Shown here piece by piece: positions 4,758-5,569 of a stretch of DNA of 5,569 nt; the first letter of the stretch is position 1; each line of letters begins with the position of its first letter. The DNA lies in contig CALIRN010000135.1 in the NCBI GenBank assembly GCA_938042265.1, positions 1 to 5,569 of the forward strand. The letters are read 5' to 3'. The translations under genes were made by a program, and so were the position numbers. The notes beneath the pieces are model-generated. The model was not told where the DNA came from and ran no database searches. It was given only the letters and a program-made list of their open reading frames with translations. Origin of the DNA: an uncultured Eubacteriaceae bacterium. Lineage in GTDB: Bacteria; Bacillota; Clostridia; Lachnospirales; CAG-274.

Positions 4758-5569
4758 TACAACTATACTTGCAATAGAAAGCTCCTGTGATGAAACTGCC
4801 GCAGCAGTGGTTGTAAACGGCAGAAAGGTACTCTCTAACGTAATCTCCTCACAGATAGCAACCCACACTCTTTACGGCGGAGTTGTGCCGGAAATAGCCT
4901 CACGCGAGCATATAAAGGCTATTGATAAGGTGATTGACGCAGCTCTTGCCAACTCAGGTAAAACCCTGCAGGATATGGACGCTATAGCAGTTACCTACGG
5001 CCCCGGTCTTGTAGGGGCCTTATTGGTAGGTATTTCCGAGGCTAAGGCTCTTGCCTTTGCTTCAGGCAAGCCTCTTATACCCGTACACCATATAGAGGGG
5101 CATATTGCGGCAAATTATATTGAAAATCCACGATGGAAGCCTCCTTTTATCTGTCTTGTGGCAAGCGGCGGACATACGCACCTTGTACATATCAAGGACT
5201 ATAATAATTTTGAAATTTTGGGCAGAACAAGAGATGACGCTGCAGGCGAGGCATACGACAAGGTTGCACGTGTACTGGATATACCCTATCCTGGCGGTCC
5301 GGGGATAGACAAGCTCTCCAATGAGGGTAATCCAAACGCAATTCCTTTTCCAAGAGTTACTCTGGAAGCGGACAGCTATGATTTCAGCTTCAGCGGATTA
5401 AAATCTGCCGTTCTTAACTATCTTAACAAAGCAAAAATGACGGGGACGCCCGTAAACCGCGCAGATGTTGCCGCCTCCTTCCAGCAGTCGGTAGTTGATG
5501 TACTGGTAGAGAAGGCTGTCCGCGCCTGCAAAACAATTGGTGTAAACAGGCTTGCAATGGCAGGCGGTG
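4750..5569 (+). CDS. tsaD: tRNA threonylcarbamoyladenosine transferase TsaD, 3' truncated by the window
   Basis: TsaD transfers the threonylcarbamoyl group from threonylcarbamoyl-AMP to A37 of ANN-decoding tRNAs (t6A), working in the cytoplasm with TsaB and TsaE; it is essential or nearly so in most bacteria. The frame is open to the last base (273 codons plus one base of a ~340-residue family), so about 65 residues are missing through the window edge, not by mutation. Family blocks appear in order: I-L-A-I-E-S-S-C-D-E-T-A (6-17), P-V-H-H114-I-E-G-H118 with the two metal-binding histidines, A-S-G-G-H-T-H (138-144), G-R-T-R-D-D-A-A-G-E-A-Y-D-K (158-171), Y-P-G-G-P-G-I-D (180-187), F-S-F-S-G-L-K-S, and a final A-G-G of the nucleotide-binding site. 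It starts with ATG and GGAGG at 8-nt spacing. It is the third gene of the sigma/anti-sigma unit, which is a notable place for a housekeeping gene. Confidence 0.98.
   Translation, partial: MNDTTILAIESSCDETAAAVVVNGRKVLSNVISSQIATHTLYGGVVPEIASREHIKAIDKVIDAALANSGKTLQDMDAIAVTYGPGLVGALLVGISEAKALAFASGKPLIPVHHIEGHIAANYIENPRWKPPFICLVASGGHTHLVHIKDYNNFEILGRTRDDAAGEAYDKVARVLDIPYPGGPGIDKLSNEGNPNAIPFPRVTLEADSYDFSFSGLKSAVLNYLNKAKMTGTPVNRADVAASFQQSVVDVLVEKAVRACKTIGVNRLAMAGG

Noticed and set aside
5105..5308. 67-codon + strand frame inside tsaD
   Set aside because: Out-of-frame shadow of tsaD, whose motifs run unbroken across it.
1..5569. CRISPR arrays, tRNA/rRNA genes, insertion sequences, attachment sites, phage genes
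   Set aside because: No spaced direct repeats, RNA gene signatures, transposase motifs or terminal repeats were seen on either strand.

Overview
The window reads as chromosomal DNA of a low-to-moderate GC Gram-positive anaerobe of class Clostridia. The pointers are AGGAGG-type ribosome binding sites, a near-perfect sigma-A promoter, all genes on one strand, and Clostridia-like versions of YajC, RNase Z, an ECF sigma factor and TsaD. An Oscillospirales/Ruminococcaceae-type lineage is my guess from protein style, not something the sequence proves.

Layout, all on the + strand: (1) 60-1610, a PAS-PAS-GGDEF diguanylate cyclase with a degenerate receiver-like N-terminus; (2) 1611-1948, a long gap with a strong promoter (TTGACT-17-TATAAT) and a leader of about 270 nt folded into a chain of hairpins; (3) 1949-2383, yajC, closed by an intrinsic terminator at 2395-2428; (4) 2451-3365, ribonuclease Z (rnz); (5) 3366-3640, a second structured gap with a candidate ECF-type promoter, a nested hairpin and a three-copy ATCGGAA element overlapping the next ribosome binding site; (6) 3641-4204, an ECF sigma factor, 4206-4757, its zinc-finger membrane anti-sigma factor, and 4750-5569, tsaD (t6A tRNA modification), cut by the window end. 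The last three genes are packed with a 1-nt gap and an 8-nt overlap, so they look like one translationally coupled operon.

Functionally the window mixes c-di-GMP signalling, a Sec translocase accessory protein, tRNA maturation (rnz, tsaD) and an envelope-stress type sigma/anti-sigma switch. The proteins belong to known families. The most unusual material is in the two leaders. In the yajC leader, one strand (CTCCTAA, 1885-1891) is perfectly complementary to the yajC ribosome binding site (TTAGGAG, 1931-1937), and can instead pair with an upstream copy of that site (TAGGAG, 1843-1848). The two pairings belong to mutually exclusive hairpins, which is the architecture of a translational riboswitch or leader-peptide switch. 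I recognise no known riboswitch class in it. A shorter leader before the sigma gene shows the same three-part logic. These are paper-folding results with no covariation support, because only one sequence was available.
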